Program-made: the position numbers and the translations under genes | Notes under the pieces: generated by a model | What the model was told of the DNA's origin: nothing | Database searches by the model: none | What the model saw: the letters and a program-made list of their open reading frames with translations, nothing else | Assembly (NCBI RefSeq): GCF_900156465.1 | Contig: NZ_LT707064.1 | Coordinates: forward strand, 1,338,001 to 1,402,000 | DNA length: 64,000 nucleotides | Reading direction: 5' to 3' | From: Pseudomonas sp. 7SR1 | GTDB lineage: Bacteria; Pseudomonadota; Gammaproteobacteria; Pseudomonadales; Pseudomonadaceae | Shown here: one piece after another, positions 12,601-19,919 of the stretch | How the letters are laid out: every line of letters begins with the position of its first letter | How positions within the stretch are numbered: position 1 is the stretch's first letter

Positions 12601-15600
12601 TTAACGCTCCGGTAACCGGCGCGCCACTGGTGGTGACCCTGTCCAACGGCCAGAGCATCACGATCCCGGTCGGCCAGAGCTCCGGCGCGGTGAACTTCAC
12701 CGCGCCGAACGATGCCCTGGCGGGTGGCGGCAATCTCAGCGTCAAGATCGACGACGCCAAAGGCGGCAACTACGAAAACCTGGAAGTCGATGGCAAGCCT
12801 GCCAACACCGCAGTGACCGATACCCAGGACACCACCGGCCTGACGCTCTCGGCAACCGACACCGTGGCCGAAGGCGGCCAGATCACCTACACCGCTACCC
12901 TGACCAACGCCGCCGGCTCGCCCGTCACCGTTACCTTGAGCAACGGTGCGGTGATCAACATCGCCGCCGGCGCCAAGACCGGTACCGTGACCGTCGATGC
13001 ACCGACGGACGACGTCTACAAGGATGCCGGCAAGGTCGAAGTCAGCATCGACAAGGCCACTGGTGGCAACTTCGAAAACCTAGTGCCAAGCACTGTGCCT
13101 GCCGTTACGGATGTGACCGATACCCTCAATACCAGCACCGTTTCGCTCTCCGCGACCTCGACTGTTGGTGAAGGTGGCACCGTGGTCTACACCGCCTCGG
13201 TTAACGCTCCGGTAACCGGCGCGCCACTGGTGGTGACCCTGTCCAACGGCCAGAGCATCACGATCCCGGTCGGCCAGAGCTCCGGCGCGGTGAACTTCAC
13301 CGCGCCGAACGATGCCCTGGCGGGTGGCGGCAATCTCAGCGTCAAGATCGACGACGCCAAAGGCGGCAACTACGAAAACCTGGAAGTCGATGGCAAGCCT
13401 GCCAACACTGCAGTGACCGATACCCAGGACACCACCGGCCTGACGCTCTCGGCAACCGACACCGTGGCCGAAGGCGGCCAGATCACCTACACCGCTACCC
13501 TGACCAACGCCGCCGGCTCGCCCGTCACCGTTACCTTGAGCAACGGTGCGGTGATCAACATCGCCGCCGGTGCCAAGACCGGCACCGTGACCGTCGACGC
13601 ACCGAAGGACGACGTCTATAAAGATGCAGGCAACGTCGAGGCAACGATCAAGACAGCGACAGGTGGCAATTTCGAACACCTGGTGCCAAGCACCACCCCG
13701 GCAGTGACGGCCGTGACCGACACGCCTGATAACACCACTGTCAGCATCAGCGGCAGCACGGCGGTTACCGAAGGCCAGTCCGCCACCTATACCGTCAGCC
13801 TGACGAACCCGGCGCAAACCGAAGTGACGGTGAAGATCGTCTACAGCGGCACCGCCGCCGATGGCACGGACTTCACGGGTGTCTACACCGTCAAAGTCCC
13901 GGCCAACGCCACCAGCGCAACCTTCAATGTCGCGACGCTGGACGACAAGATCACCGAAGGCACCGAGAACTTCGTGGTCAGGATCGACTCGGCCACCGGT
14001 GGCAACTTCGAGCACCTCGCGGTCAGTGGCACCAACGGCAGCGTCAGCACCTCGATCGTGGACAACGATGCTCCACCGGTCCTCGACCTGGACGCCAACA
14101 ATTCCAGCGGCAAGACCGGAGCCGATTACCAGGTGACGTTCACCGAAGGCACCACCGGCCCGGGCGTATCCATCGGCGACACTGACCTGAAGATCACCGA
14201 CCCGGACAGCACCATGCTGACCGGCGCCACCATCGTGCTGACCAACCGTCAGCCAGGCGATGCGCTGAACCTGGGCAACAGCGTCAACGGCATCAGCATC
14301 AATGCCAACAGTACCAACGGCACGGTCACCCTGACGTTGTCAGGCAACGCGACGCTGGCCGACTACATGCAGCAGATCAAGAACATCACGTTCATCAACA
14401 ACAGCGACGACCCGAGCACAGTGCCACGCGTCATCACCGTGACGGTGACCGACGGCACCAACTACTCCAATACCGCCACCACCACCGTGAACGTGGTCGG
14501 GGTCAACGATGCTCCGGTGGCCGCTGGCGGCACCGCGACCGGAACCGAAGACACTTCGCTGGTCCTGGGCTGGTCGAACTTCGGCATCAGCGATGTGGAC
14601 AGCGCCAGCACAAGCCTGGGCGTGAAGATCACCGGGCTGCCGAGCGATGGCAAGCTGCAGTACCTGGATGGTGCGACCTGGAAGGACGTGACCAGCAACC
14701 AGACCTTCAGCAAGGCCGATATCGACGGCGGCAAGCTGCGCTTCACTCCGGACGCCAACGAGTCCGGCGCCAATGGCAACCCGAGCGGCGTGGGCGACCA
14801 GAAAGCCGACTACACGCAGATCCAGTTCCAGCCGACCGATGGCCAGACGCTGGGTAACGCCGGTACCGTGAAGATCGACATCACGCCGGTGGCTGATAAG
14901 CCGAGCCTGAGCGTGGCCGGCAACAACGTGACCTCCACCGGCCTGATCAAGGAGGTCTGGACCGGCCTGCCAGGCCTGGGTACCGATGGCAGCGGGGCGC
15001 CATCGGGCACCCTCAAGTCGGTCATCGATGCCGCCGGCACGCCGAACAGCAGTACCAACGTGACCAACGTGCAGTCCGACAGCAACGTCAACCCGGGCAC
15101 CGCCTCGAAAACCTCGGGCCTGATTTTCCTGGAAGCCGGAAAGACCTACACCTTCAGCGGCACTGGCGACGACAGCCTGCTGGTGACGATTGGCGGCAAG
15201 GATGTGGCCGGCATCACCTGGGGGGCGGGCGGCAAGCTCAATGGGTCGTTCACCCCGACCACCAGTGGCTACTACACCCTGGATATCTACCATCACAACC
15301 AGACCGGCCCGGGCAGCTATGATGTCAACCTCTCGGTCAACGGCAGCACGCCCGTGGACCTGAGCAGTGCCGGCGTACCGCTGTATACCGGCGTGACGGA
15401 CCTGGTGAATGCCGGTGTGACCGTTTCCGATCTGCACGGCACCAATGGCGAAGGCTATTACGACGGCTTCAAGCTCAACGAAGGCGCCGAAGGTGGCAGC
15501 GTGAATCTGTCGAAGATCACCACCGCCCTGACCGATACCGACGGTTCCGAGAGCCTGAGCGTGAAGATCGGCGGCATGCCGCAAGGCAGTGTGCTGAGCG

Positions 15601-17447
15601 ACGGCGACGGCCACACCGCGACCGTGGGCGCCAACGGCGAAGCCTCGGTCACGGGCTGGAACCTGGGCAGCCTCAACCTGACGCCTCCATCCTACTTCAA
15701 CGGCCAGATCAACCTGACCGTGACGTCGACCTCCACCGAAGCCCTTGGCGGATCGGCGGTCACCACCGCGCAGATCCCGGTAACGGTGCATCCGGCGGTC
15801 TACAACGCGGCCACCGCCACCTCCGGCAGCGACAATTTCACGGGCACCGACGGCAACGACGTGATTGTCGCCGACATTGGCGGTCTGACCGTGGTACCGG
15901 GCGTCAACTACAACATTGCCTTCATGGTTGACAGCTCCGGCAGCATGAGCGAGTCGTCCCTGACTGCCGCCAAGAACTCGCTGACGTCGGTGTTCAACAC
16001 CCTCAAGCAGAGCATGGGCAACAACTCGGGCACGGTGAACATCTTCCTGGCGGACTTCGACCGCCAGGTGAACAAGACCGTTTCGGTCAATCTCAAGGAC
16101 CCGAATGCGCTGACCCTGCTCAAGAACGTCCTGGACTCCATGGTGTCCGGCGGCGGTACCAACTACGAAGACGTGTTCAAGACCACGGCCAACTGGTTCA
16201 AGAGCACCGAGGCCACGAGCAACACCGGGGCGAAGAACCTCACGTACTTCATCACCGATGGCCAGCCGACGTTCTACCAGGCCGGCGAGCAGACGAACCC
16301 CGACCTCTATAACGGCGTGAAGCTCGACAGCCTGATCACCACGACCAATTACAAGTTGGGCCAGACATTCAGCGCCGACCTGGACAGCACCCACCGTGTG
16401 CAGGTCGACGAGTCCGGCAATGTCTCGTTGCTGACCTGGAAAAAATCCTGGGGCGGCTACTGGAGCGAGGAGTCCCTGGGCACGCTGCACGCCCAAGGGG
16501 ACGGTACCTACGAACTGTCGTACCGCGACGGCACCGGCAGCAGCACCGACTCGGCCACCACCAGCAACTCTCTCAGCGCTTTCGCGCTGCTGAGCTCGGT
16601 GTCGGGCGTGGAAGCGATCGGCTTGAACAAGGACGTCACCCTGACCGACCTCAAGCCGTACGACTCCGATGGCAAGCCGCAGACCAACATCGACCCCAAA
16701 GACCTGGCCAACTCCATCATTGGCCATACCGAAGCGACGCTCCCGGGCTCCGACACGGTCAATGGCGCCGACGGCAACGACATCCTGTTCGGCGACCTGG
16801 TGAGCTTCAACGGCATCGCCGGCGAGGGTTACCAGGCCATCCAGTCGTTCGTGGCCCAGCAAAGCGGCGTCGACGTCAGCAAGGTCACCACCGCCAACGT
16901 GCACCAGTACATCACCGAGCACTACACCGCGTTCGATGTGTCCGGTGCCCACGATGGCAACGACACGCTGCTGGGCGGCGCTGGCAATGACATTATCTTC
17001 GGCCAGGGCGGCAACGACTCGCTCGATGGCGGCAAGGGCAATGACATCCTGCTCGGCGGCAACGGCAACGACATCCTGATCGGCGGCAAAGGCAACGACA
17101 CCCTGATCGGCGGCCTGGGCGGCGACACCTTTGTGTGGAAATCCGGCGACACCGGCACCGACGTGATCAAGGACTTCAAGGCCAGCGAAGGCGACCGGAT
17201 CGACCTGAGGGATCTGCTGCAGGGTGAAACCGGCAGCACCATCGATCACTTCCTGAAGATCACCACGGTCGATGGGGTGTCGTCGTTGCAGGTCAGCACC
17301 ACCGGCCAGTTCAACGCGGCCAACGGCGCAGCCGCCACGCCGGACGTGACGATCAAGCTCGAAGGCAACAACTGGTCGAACGTCAACCTCAACTCCCTGA
17401 TCGCCGGCAGCGATCCGACCATCAAGGTCGATCACAACAACAGTTGA
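3609..17447 (+). CDS. lapA: LapA, giant RTX-type biofilm adhesin
   Basis: Cell-surface adhesin of about 4612 aa that anchors cells to surfaces. The ATG at 3609 is preceded by GGAG (3597-3600); an in-frame ATG at 3588 has no better signal. Residues 1-110 form the retention module, ending in the LapG cleavage motif TAAG at 107-110. A divergent repeat is followed by 26 near-identical 100-residue repeats (about 278-2877), five diverged repeats (about 2878-3377) and a Calx-beta-like unit (about 3378-3488). Next come cadherin-like stretches, a PA14-like domain (about 3776-3924), a vWFA domain with MIDAS DSSGSMS at 4108, and RTX nonapeptides GGxGND (about 4445-4508) before the C-terminal secretion signal. 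The neighbours lapB, lapE, lapD and lapG complete the system. Size is comparable to the roughly 5000-residue LapA of P. fluorescens Pf0-1; repeat number may vary by strain. Confidence 0.95.
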   Translation: MSSVVAVVKSIVGQVFAVSPEGIRRVLIEGDRLYTGDQLDTGPAGAVTLDLADGRTLDLGRDTQWSANAPDSSTDLAQATAQAAPSVEELQQAIAAGVDPTTALEATAAGAGEASAGGSAGGSHSFVVLDATAGSVDPTVGFPTEGLSAAAAADNDTTGIDTSADTTANTLLDSTLTLSATPTLTEAGGVLVYTATVTQAPQTDLTITLSNGSVIIIAAGQTTGSVNVPLAPNDTVYNDPSQISVTVTGTTGGSGIAVTLPTTPAVTQITDTVDTTTVTLTAGNTVTEGGQITYTATLTNPAQTPVTVTLSNGSVITIAAGQTTGTVAVDTPANDVYNNGSTVSTTITGVTGGNFENLVPNPAPAVTTITDSADATGLTLSASNTVTEGGQITYTATLTNPAQTPVTVTLSNGSVITIAAGQTTGTVNVETPANDVYNNGGAISTTITGATGGNFENLVPSTTPAVTTVTDSVDTTGLTLSASETVTEGGQITYTATLTNPAQTPVTVTLSNGAVITIAAGQTTGTVAVDTPANDVYNNGSTVSTTITGATGGNFENLVPSTTPAVTTVTDSADATGLTLSASETITEGGQITYTATLTNPAQTPVTVTLSNGAVITIAAGQTTGTVAVDTPANDVYNNGSTVSTTITGATGGNFENLVPSTTPAVTNITDSADATGLTLSASETITEGGQITYTATLTNPAQTPVTVTLSNGAVITIAAGQTTGTVAVDTPANDVYNNGSTVSTTITGTTGGNFENLVPSTTPAVTTITDSADATGLSLSASTEVTEGGQITYTATLTNPAQTPVTVTLSNGAVINIAAGQTTGTVAVDTPANDVYNNGSTVSTTITGTSGGNFENLVPSTTPAVTTITDSADATGLSLSASTEVTEGGQITYTATLTNPAQTPVTVTLSNGAVINIAAGQTTGTVAVDTPANDVYNNGSTVSTTITGATGGNFENLVPSTTPAVTTITDSADATGLTLSASETITEGGQITYTATLTNPAQTPVTVTLSNGAVITIAAGQTTGTVAVDTPANDVYNNGSTVSTTITGATGGNFENLVPSTTPAVTTITDSADATGLSLSASTEVTEGGQITYTATLTNPAQTPVTVTLSNGAVITIAAGQTTGTVAVDTPANDVYNNGSTVSTTITGTSGGNFENLVPSTTPAVTTITDSADATGLSLSASTEVTEGGQITYTATLTNPAQTPMTVTLSNGAVITIAAGQTTGTVAVDTPANDVYNNGSTVSTTITGATGGNFENLVPSTTPAVTTITDSADATGLTLSASETITEGGQITYTATLTNPAQTPVTVTLSNGAVITIAAGQTTGTVAVDTPANDVYNNGSTVSTTITGTSGGNFENLVPSTTPAVTTITDSADATGLSLSASTEVTEGGQITYTATLTNPAQTPVTVTLSNGAVINIAAGQTTGTVAVDTPANDVYNNGSTVSTTITGATGGNFENLVPSTTPAVTTITDSADATGLTLSASETITEGGQITYTATLTNPAQTPVTVTLSNGAVITIAAGQTTGTVAVDTPANDVYNNGSTVSTTITGTSGGNFENLVPSTTPAVTTITDSADTTGLSLSASTEVTEGGQITYTATLTNPAQTPVTVTLSNGAVITIAAGQTTGTVAVDTPANDVYNNGSTVSTTITGATGGSFENLVPSTTPAVTTITDSADATGLTLSASETITEGGQITYTATLTNPAQTPVTVTLSNGAVITIAAGQTTGTVAVDTPANDVYNNGSTVSTTITGATGGNFENLVPSTTPAVTTITDSADATGLSLSASTEVTEGGQITYTATLTNPAQTPVTVTLSNGAVITIAAGQTTGTVAVDTPANDVYNNGSTVSTTITGTSGGNFENLVPSTTPAVTTITDSADATGLSLSASTEVTEGGQITYTATLTNPAQTPMTVTLSNGAVITIAAGQTTGTVAVDTPANDVYNNGSTVSTTITGTSGGNFENLVPSTTPAVTTVTDSADATGLTLSASETITEGGQITYTATLTNPAQTPVTVTLSNGAVITIAAGQTTGTVAVDMPANDVYNNGSTVSTTITGATGGNFENLVPSTTPAVTNITDSADATGLTLSASETITEGGQITYTATLTNPAQTPVTVTLSNGAVITIAAGQTTGTVAVDTPANDVYNNGSTVSTTITGATGGNFENLVPSTTPAVTTITDSADATGLTLSASETITEGGQITYTATLTNPAQTPVTVTLSNGAVITIAAGQTTGTVAVDTPANDVYNNGSTVSTTITGTSGGNFENLVPSTTPAVTTITDSADATGLSLSASTEVTEGGQITYTATLTNPAQTPVTVTLSNGAVITIAAGQTTGTVAVDTPANDVYNNGSTVSTTITGTSGGNFENLVPSTTPAVTTITDSADATGLSLSASTEVTEGGQITYTATLTNPAQTPVTVTLSNGAVITIAAGQTTGTVAVDTPANDVYNNGSTVSTTITGATGGNFENLVPSTTPAVTTITDSADATGLTLSASETITEGGQITYTATLTNPAQTPVTVTLSNGAVINIAAGQTTGTVAVDTPANDVYNNGSTVSTTITGTTGGNFENLVPSTTPAVTTITDSADATGLTLSASETITEGGQITYTATLTNPAQTPVTVTLSNGAVITIAAGQTTGTVAVDTPANDVYNNGSTVSTTITGATGGNFENLVPSTTPAVTTITDSADATGLTLSASETITEGGQITYTATLTNPAQTPVTVTLSNGAVITIAAGQTTGTVAVDTPANDVYNNGSTVSTTITGATGGNFENLVPSTTPAVTTVTDSADATGLTLSASETITEGGQITYTATLTNPAQTPVTVTLSNGAVITIAAGQTTGTVAVDTPANDVYNNGSTVSTTITGATGGNFENLVPSTTPAVTTITDSPDATALTLSATGTVAEGGSIVYTATLSNAAGSPVTVTLSNGAVINIAAGAKTGTVTVDAPKDDVYKDAGKVEVSIDKATGGNFENLVPSTAPAVTDVTDTLNTSTVSLSATSTVGEGGTVVYTASVNAPVTGAPLVVTLSNGQSITIPVGQSSGAVNFTAPNDALAGGGNLSVKIDDAKGGNYENLEVDGKPANTAVTDTQDTTGLTLSATDTVAEGGQITYTATLTNAAGSPVTVTLSNGAVINIAAGAKTGTVTVDAPTDDVYKDAGKVEVSIDKATGGNFENLVPSTVPAVTDVTDTLNTSTVSLSATSTVGEGGTVVYTASVNAPVTGAPLVVTLSNGQSITIPVGQSSGAVNFTAPNDALAGGGNLSVKIDDAKGGNYENLEVDGKPANTAVTDTQDTTGLTLSATDTVAEGGQITYTATLTNAAGSPVTVTLSNGAVINIAAGAKTGTVTVDAPKDDVYKDAGNVEATIKTATGGNFEHLVPSTTPAVTAVTDTPDNTTVSISGSTAVTEGQSATYTVSLTNPAQTEVTVKIVYSGTAADGTDFTGVYTVKVPANATSATFNVATLDDKITEGTENFVVRIDSATGGNFEHLAVSGTNGSVSTSIVDNDAPPVLDLDANNSSGKTGADYQVTFTEGTTGPGVSIGDTDLKITDPDSTMLTGATIVLTNRQPGDALNLGNSVNGISINANSTNGTVTLTLSGNATLADYMQQIKNITFINNSDDPSTVPRVITVTVTDGTNYSNTATTTVNVVGVNDAPVAAGGTATGTEDTSLVLGWSNFGISDVDSASTSLGVKITGLPSDGKLQYLDGATWKDVTSNQTFSKADIDGGKLRFTPDANESGANGNPSGVGDQKADYTQIQFQPTDGQTLGNAGTVKIDITPVADKPSLSVAGNNVTSTGLIKEVWTGLPGLGTDGSGAPSGTLKSVIDAAGTPNSSTNVTNVQSDSNVNPGTASKTSGLIFLEAGKTYTFSGTGDDSLLVTIGGKDVAGITWGAGGKLNGSFTPTTSGYYTLDIYHHNQTGPGSYDVNLSVNGSTPVDLSSAGVPLYTGVTDLVNAGVTVSDLHGTNGEGYYDGFKLNEGAEGGSVNLSKITTALTDTDGSESLSVKIGGMPQGSVLSDGDGHTATVGANGEASVTGWNLGSLNLTPPSYFNGQINLTVTSTSTEALGGSAVTTAQIPVTVHPAVYNAATATSGSDNFTGTDGNDVIVADIGGLTVVPGVNYNIAFMVDSSGSMSESSLTAAKNSLTSVFNTLKQSMGNNSGTVNIFLADFDRQVNKTVSVNLKDPNALTLLKNVLDSMVSGGGTNYEDVFKTTANWFKSTEATSNTGAKNLTYFITDGQPTFYQAGEQTNPDLYNGVKLDSLITTTNYKLGQTFSADLDSTHRVQVDESGNVSLLTWKKSWGGYWSEESLGTLHAQGDGTYELSYRDGTGSSTDSATTSNSLSAFALLSSVSGVEAIGLNKDVTLTDLKPYDSDGKPQTNIDPKDLANSIIGHTEATLPGSDTVNGADGNDILFGDLVSFNGIAGEGYQAIQSFVAQQSGVDVSKVTTANVHQYITEHYTAFDVSGAHDGNDTLLGGAGNDIIFGQGGNDSLDGGKGNDILLGGNGNDILIGGKGNDTLIGGLGGDTFVWKSGDTGTDVIKDFKASEGDRIDLRDLLQGETGSTIDHFLKITTVDGVSSLQVSTTGQFNAANGAAATPDVTIKLEGNNWSNVNLNSLIAGSDPTIKVDHNNS
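4441..12240 (+). repeat. 26 tandem 300-bp repeats inside lapA
   Basis: The tract has an exact 300-bp period with no indels across 26 units: each unit begins with a TGACNNT-like codon string for LTLSAS or LSLSAS at 4441, 4741, 5041 and so on to 11941. Every unit encodes about 100 residues carrying the blocks TEGGQITYTATLTNPAQTP, VTLSNGAVITIAAGQTTGT and NDVYNNGSTVSTTITG. Units alternate between two subtypes at their start (LTLSASETITEGG and LSLSASTEVTEGG) and between GATGGNF, GTSGGNF and GTTGGNF near their end, pointing to unequal exchange of single and double units. One preceding unit (about 4138-4440) is clearly diverged. Confidence 0.95.
12241..13740 (+). repeat. Diverged 300-bp repeats of lapA with a 600-bp duplicated pair
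   Basis: Five further repeats keep the 300-bp period but differ from the main tract. Units at 12241 and 12541 form a 600-bp composite that is repeated almost identically at 12841-13440; 13441-13740 is a further half-copy. The units differ from the main tract in using AAGSPVTVTLSNGAVINIAAGAK and NAPVTGAPLVVTLSNGQSITI. This shows a separate amplification event with a 600-bp step. Confidence 0.88.
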
Positions 17448-17457
17448 CCTGAGCACA

Positions 17458-17491
17458 CCCCAGGAGAGAGCGCTTGCTCCTTCTCCTGGGG
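17458..17491 (+). terminator. Putative lapA terminator hairpin
   Basis: A 10-bp perfect stem CCCCAGGAGA (17458-17467) / TCTCCTGGGG (17482-17491) starts 11 bp after the lapA stop codon. No clear T-run follows, so it may be an RNA-stabilising hairpin or a weak intrinsic terminator. Confidence 0.5.
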
Positions 17492-17565
17492 ATAAGGGTT
17501 CATACTCCCGCACAGTTGGCCTATGCTGCCCAGCATGACGCCGCTTCATACATGAGGGATGCCCG

Positions 17566-17904
17566 ATGTTTTATGTGCAACGCGATGCACAAGGCCTGCT
17601 GGTGCGCGTGGAGGCCAGCGCTTATGCCGAGGCCACCGAAACCCTGCCGGCCGACAATCACGAGATCCAGGACTGGTTCGCCAACCAGGCGGTAGAGAAC
17701 AGCCTCAAGCAGCTCAAGCAGAGCGACCTGGAGATGATTCGGGTACTCGACGACCTGATCCAGGTCCTGACAGCCAAGGGCGTCATCCGCGTCACCGACC
17801 TGCCGCCGGCGGCCCAGGCCAAGCTGATGGACCGCAACCAGGCCCGGGAAGCGCTGGGCGGGCTGAGCCGCTTGATCGATGACGATGAGAAAGGGTTGAT
17901 CTAG
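17566..17904 (+). CDS. Small conserved hypothetical protein
   Basis: A 112-aa acidic, soluble protein without signal peptide or membrane segment. It begins MFYVQRDAQGLLVRVEA and has a central amphipathic helix (VENSLKQLKQSDLEMIRVLDDLIQVLTAKG). I recognise it as a conserved Pseudomonas protein that databases sometimes name a tryptophan synthase beta-like subunit; nothing in the sequence supports that enzyme, which is about 400 residues. GAGGGAT precedes the ATG. It sits between lapA and the convergent lapD, so co-occurrence with the adhesion genes is the only hint to function. Confidence 0.7.
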   Translation: MFYVQRDAQGLLVRVEASAYAEATETLPADNHEIQDWFANQAVENSLKQLKQSDLEMIRVLDDLIQVLTAKGVIRVTDLPPAAQAKLMDRNQAREALGGLSRLIDDDEKGLI

Positions 17905-17958
17905 CCGGGCTGACTGATCCTTCCCTTGCTCTGCATGGGAACGATCAGTGGTTCAGGA

Positions 17959-19905
17959 TCACACCCAACGCCGGGGTTCGCCCACCAGTTGCCCCTGCAC
18001 GCCGAACAACCCCATCTCGCGAATCACCGCCAGTTCCCCTTCGGTCTCCACCCGCTCGGCAATCAAGGGCAGGTCGATGCTGTGGGCGGCGCGCTGGATG
18101 GCTTCGATGAACAGACGCTTGTCGCTTTCCTGGTCGATGGCGCGGATGTAGCTGCCGTCGATTTTCAGGTAGGCCAGTCCCAGCCGCGACAGGTTGCCGA
18201 TCATGCTGAACCGTCCACCGAAACGCTGCAGGCTCAGGGAGAAGCCCAGTTCGCGCAGGCGTCGGGTCAGTTGTTCCAGCACCGCTTGCTCGGGCAGTTG
18301 CTCTTCGCCGATCTCCAGCGTCAGGCGCGGCCCCAGGTTGGAATGGGCGCGCAGGATCTCGAAGATCCTGTTCAGTGCCTGGGGGTCGGCCAGGGTAGCG
18401 GAGGACAGGTTCAATGCCAGGGCTTGCTCGTGCCCGGCCATCTGCTTGAGCACCTGTTCGAGCATCAGGCGATCCAGCCGCGCAGTCCAGCCGAAACGCT
18501 CCAGCCAAGGCAGGAAGCGCCCGGCCGGGATGGTCTGGCCCTGGTCGTCGAGCAGCCGCGACAGCACTTTGTAATGCAGCACCAGCTGGGTGTCCTGGGC
18601 GGCCACCACCGGCTGGAAATACAACTCGAACCGCTGATTGCTCAACGCCTGGTCGAGCAGCGTGTGCCAGGCATGGTGATCGTCACCGACGCTGGCCGAC
18701 GCGCTGTGTTCGAGACAGGCCCAACCGGGTTCACCCTGGCTTTCAGCCTGTGCCAGGGCCTGGTCGCCCAGTTGGAGCACCGCTTGTGGCGAATCGCCGT
18801 GGACGAACGGCGCCAGCCCGATGGAGGCCACCGACGCCACGTCGGTCGCGCCGGTGGCGTGAAGGCTTGCCAACGCCGCTTCGAGATTCTGCGCCAGCTG
18901 CAGCGCCTCTTCACGTACCAGGCCCGGCGCCAGCACGGCGAATTCGCCGCCGCGGATGCGGGTCACCAGGTTGTGGGTTTCAGGGTAGCGGGCACACTCA
19001 CGCAGCAATTGTTCGCCCACGGCCTTGAGCAGTTGGTCGGTACGCTGCCCGCCCAGTCGCTGGTTCAGCCCGGCCAGGTCCTTGACCCGCAGCAGCAGCA
19101 GATAACCGGAACTGGCCTGCTCCGGATTGCTCACCCGGGCATTGAGCTGCATCTCGAAATAACGCCGGTTGGCCAGGCCCGTCAGGTTGTCCTGGTAGGA
19201 CTCGACCCGCAGTTTTTCACTGCGCTCGGCCTGCTCCTCGAACAGCGCCTTGAGCTTCTCGACCATCTGGTTCATCGCCTGCACCACGCGACGCAATTCA
19301 GGGGTACGCGGCAGCTCCGGCAGGCTCAGGAACTCGCGACGAGCGATGGCATGGGACTGGTGCACCATGTAGTCCAGGGGCTTGAGCTGACGCCGCAGCA
19401 GCAAGGCCCCCAGCACCGCGCTCACGGCGCCGCACAGCAACAGCCAGCCCAGGCTGCCCAGGGCGCTCTGCCAGAGCTTGGCGAGGGCGAACATCGGGTG
19501 GCTGACCACTTCGACCCGCGCCGCCTGCTCCCAGCCGCGGCTGACGATGGCATCGCCACCGGCCGGCTCCAGGCCGATGAGCTTGACGAACCACTGCGGC
19601 ACGCTGCCGGCGTCCGGCACGCCGGTGCGCTCGACGAGGGTCTTGTCGGTGGCCACGTCGACCACGCGGATGCTGGCGTAATAACCGCTGTCGAAGATGG
19701 AGCTGACCATCAGCTCCACCATCGCCGGATCGTCGATGTTCGGTGTCAACGACAGCGCCAGCGCCGTGGCCGCGTCCTGGGCATGGGAACGCAGCTGATT
19801 GACGTATTGGGTCCGCGAGCTCTCCAGGCTGACCATGAAGCTGCCGCTGAAGGCGACCACCAGGAACAGACAGATAGCGATCAACAGTTGTTTGAACAAG
19901 GACAT
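17959..19905 (-). CDS. lapD: LapD, inner-membrane c-di-GMP receptor controlling LapG
   Basis: A 648-aa signalling protein that senses cytoplasmic c-di-GMP and sequesters the periplasmic protease LapG, keeping LapA on the surface. It has TM1 (about 5-24), a periplasmic sensor output domain, TM2 (about 150-172), HAMP, a GGDEF-like domain and an EAL-like domain. Both enzymatic motifs are degenerate: RGGEF around residue 318 instead of GGDEF, and KVLSRL at 446 instead of EVLxR. This is the known hallmark of LapD, which binds but does not make or cleave c-di-GMP. The gene starts 14 bp after the lapG stop, forming a lapG-lapD operon convergent with the preceding plus-strand gene. Confidence 0.95.
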   Translation of the reverse strand: MSLFKQLLIAICLFLVVAFSGSFMVSLESSRTQYVNQLRSHAQDAATALALSLTPNIDDPAMVELMVSSIFDSGYYASIRVVDVATDKTLVERTGVPDAGSVPQWFVKLIGLEPAGGDAIVSRGWEQAARVEVVSHPMFALAKLWQSALGSLGWLLLCGAVSAVLGALLLRRQLKPLDYMVHQSHAIARREFLSLPELPRTPELRRVVQAMNQMVEKLKALFEEQAERSEKLRVESYQDNLTGLANRRYFEMQLNARVSNPEQASSGYLLLLRVKDLAGLNQRLGGQRTDQLLKAVGEQLLRECARYPETHNLVTRIRGGEFAVLAPGLVREEALQLAQNLEAALASLHATGATDVASVASIGLAPFVHGDSPQAVLQLGDQALAQAESQGEPGWACLEHSASASVGDDHHAWHTLLDQALSNQRFELYFQPVVAAQDTQLVLHYKVLSRLLDDQGQTIPAGRFLPWLERFGWTARLDRLMLEQVLKQMAGHEQALALNLSSATLADPQALNRIFEILRAHSNLGPRLTLEIGEEQLPEQAVLEQLTRRLRELGFSLSLQRFGGRFSMIGNLSRLGLAYLKIDGSYIRAIDQESDKRLFIEAIQRAAHSIDLPLIAERVETEGELAVIREMGLFGVQGQLVGEPRRWV

Positions 19906-19919
19906 CTGAGCGCGCGCTC

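Noticed and set aside
3606..17549. Long minus-strand open frames across lapA (1422, 739 and 1069 codons)
   Set aside because: They mirror the repeat periodicity and codon bias of lapA on the opposite strand; their translations are low-complexity Gly/Arg/Asp strings with no domain.
17566..17904. Name tryptophan synthase beta subunit for the 112-aa protein
   Set aside because: It is far too short and lacks the PLP-binding lysine region of that enzyme.
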